A model generated the notes under the pieces. It was not told the origin of the DNA. It ran no database searches and saw nothing but the letters and a program-made list of their open reading frames with translations. The translations under genes were made by a program, and so were the position numbers. Below, in pieces: positions 63,493 through 64,000 of a stretch of DNA of 64,000 bases (its first letter is position 1; each line of letters starts with the position of its first letter). The stretch is taken from assembly GCF_000317045.1 (NCBI RefSeq), contig NC_019703.1:4410934-4474933 (forward strand), read 5' to 3'. The stretch comes from Geitlerinema sp. PCC 7407. GTDB lineage: Bacteria; Cyanobacteriota; Cyanobacteriia; PCC-7407.

Positions 63493-64000
63493 TTAGTAAA
63501 ACATCAAACGGCGCAGCCCATAGGCAAGGACGGCGGCAGCACAGGCGATCGCCAGCTGCCCAGGCACCGGCTGGAGCGAATAGCGCCAAATCGCCTCCCA
63601 CAGCGGCATAGGCATCTCAACCCAGCCCGTCAGGTAGGTAATCAGCAAATAGCTGAACCCCGTCAGGTGAATCCCCAACAAGCCACACAAGCAGCTAAAG
63701 CCCAGCAATTCCAGACGCGGCGCCGCCTGAAAGGCCAGCCAGCCGCACACCCAGGCCCCCACCACAAAGCCAATCAGGTAGCCAAAGGTCGGCTCTCGCA
63801 CGTAGCCCAGGCCGCCACCCCGGGAAAAAACGGGAAACCAGGCCAGTCCCAGGGCCAGATAGGCGATTTGGGACAGAGCCGCCGCATTTCGGCCCCCGAG
63901 GCACCCAATGAGCAGCACCGCTCCGGTCTGGTAGGTGACTCCCAGGGAGTAGGTCAAAATGCCTTCCGCGCCCCAGCTCCAGGGAGGGCTGGCGATAAAG
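63493..64000 (-). CDS. bioY: biotin transporter BioY, 5' end outside window
   Basis: BioY is the substrate-binding S component of energy-coupling-factor biotin uptake. The frame is open to the last base of the window, so the TTG at 63957 is internal; residues seen start FIASPPWSWGAEGILTYSLG. It contains YLALGLAWFPVFSRGGGLGY and REPTFGYLIGFVVGAWVCGW, the usual BioY blocks, then GIHLTGFSYLLITYLTGW. At least five helices are visible. The C-terminus is complete (YGLRRLMFY). No ECF A or T components are in the window. Confidence 0.92.
   Translation of the reverse strand, partial: FIASPPWSWGAEGILTYSLGVTYQTGAVLLIGCLGGRNAAALSQIAYLALGLAWFPVFSRGGGLGYVREPTFGYLIGFVVGAWVCGWLAFQAAPRLELLGFSCLCGLLGIHLTGFSYLLITYLTGWVEMPMPLWEAIWRYSLQPVPGQLAIACAAAVLAYGLRRLMFY

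Overview
The window is chromosomal DNA from a cyanobacterium. It carries psaD (photosystem I), petN (cytochrome b6f), cruF-cruG (myxoxanthophyll synthesis) and devBCA-type exporter genes. The HIP1 octamer GCGATCGC, a signature of many cyanobacterial genomes, is extremely frequent. Coding DNA is GC-rich except for one island. A filamentous Geitlerinema/Leptolyngbya-like organism is my guess from the gene set, not something the sequence proves. I found no rRNA, tRNA, CRISPR array or insertion sequence.

Layout. 0-7.3 kb: 3' part of clpB, a CASTOR/POLLUX-like RCK ion channel, a DUF1517 membrane protein, and a thiE-thiS operon. 7.7-16.6 kb: an exported beta-helix/SPOR protein, a FIST sensor, a metallophosphoesterase, trmB, a GT39 mannosyltransferase-like protein, a universal stress protein, a Trp-rich small protein and a TonB-like protein. 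16.9-24.5 kb: petN with a 45-codon follower, a PEP-CTERM protein, an LL-DAP-type aminotransferase, thioredoxin, a methyltransferase, an EamA transporter, a CRTISO-like oxidoreductase and an FKBP isomerase. 24.7-32.7 kb: gatB, lysS, a TetR-aminopeptidase P operon, Hsp20 and two unknown proteins.

32.8-36.7 kb: a second TetR gene faces a devBCA-type exporter operon across a duplicated promoter/operator. 36.7-46 kb: ppx, proB, yqeG, mltG, the GNAT-ruvX-DUF3727 operon and an F420-ligase-like protein. 46.2-54.3 kb: cruF-cruG, a ZIP transporter, a pentapeptide-repeat protein, trpE, psaD and a DICT/GAF histidine kinase.

54.5-61.3 kb is the accessory part: a type IV pilin gene, a TPR/GT41 (O-GlcNAc-transferase-like) protein and a very large GT2-GT2-GT41-like fusion. 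The two glycosyltransferase genes lie in AT-richer DNA almost devoid of HIP1. This looks like a pilin or surface-protein glycosylation module and is the best candidate here for a little-described system. The window closes with a GH100 invertase, lspA and a 5'-incomplete bioY.

Gene packing is tight. Four convergent pairs share their stop codons (4-bp overlaps). Several gene ends carry long perfect palindromes whose centre is HIP1. Start codons, operator boundaries and functions of unfamiliar proteins were judged by eye without database searches.
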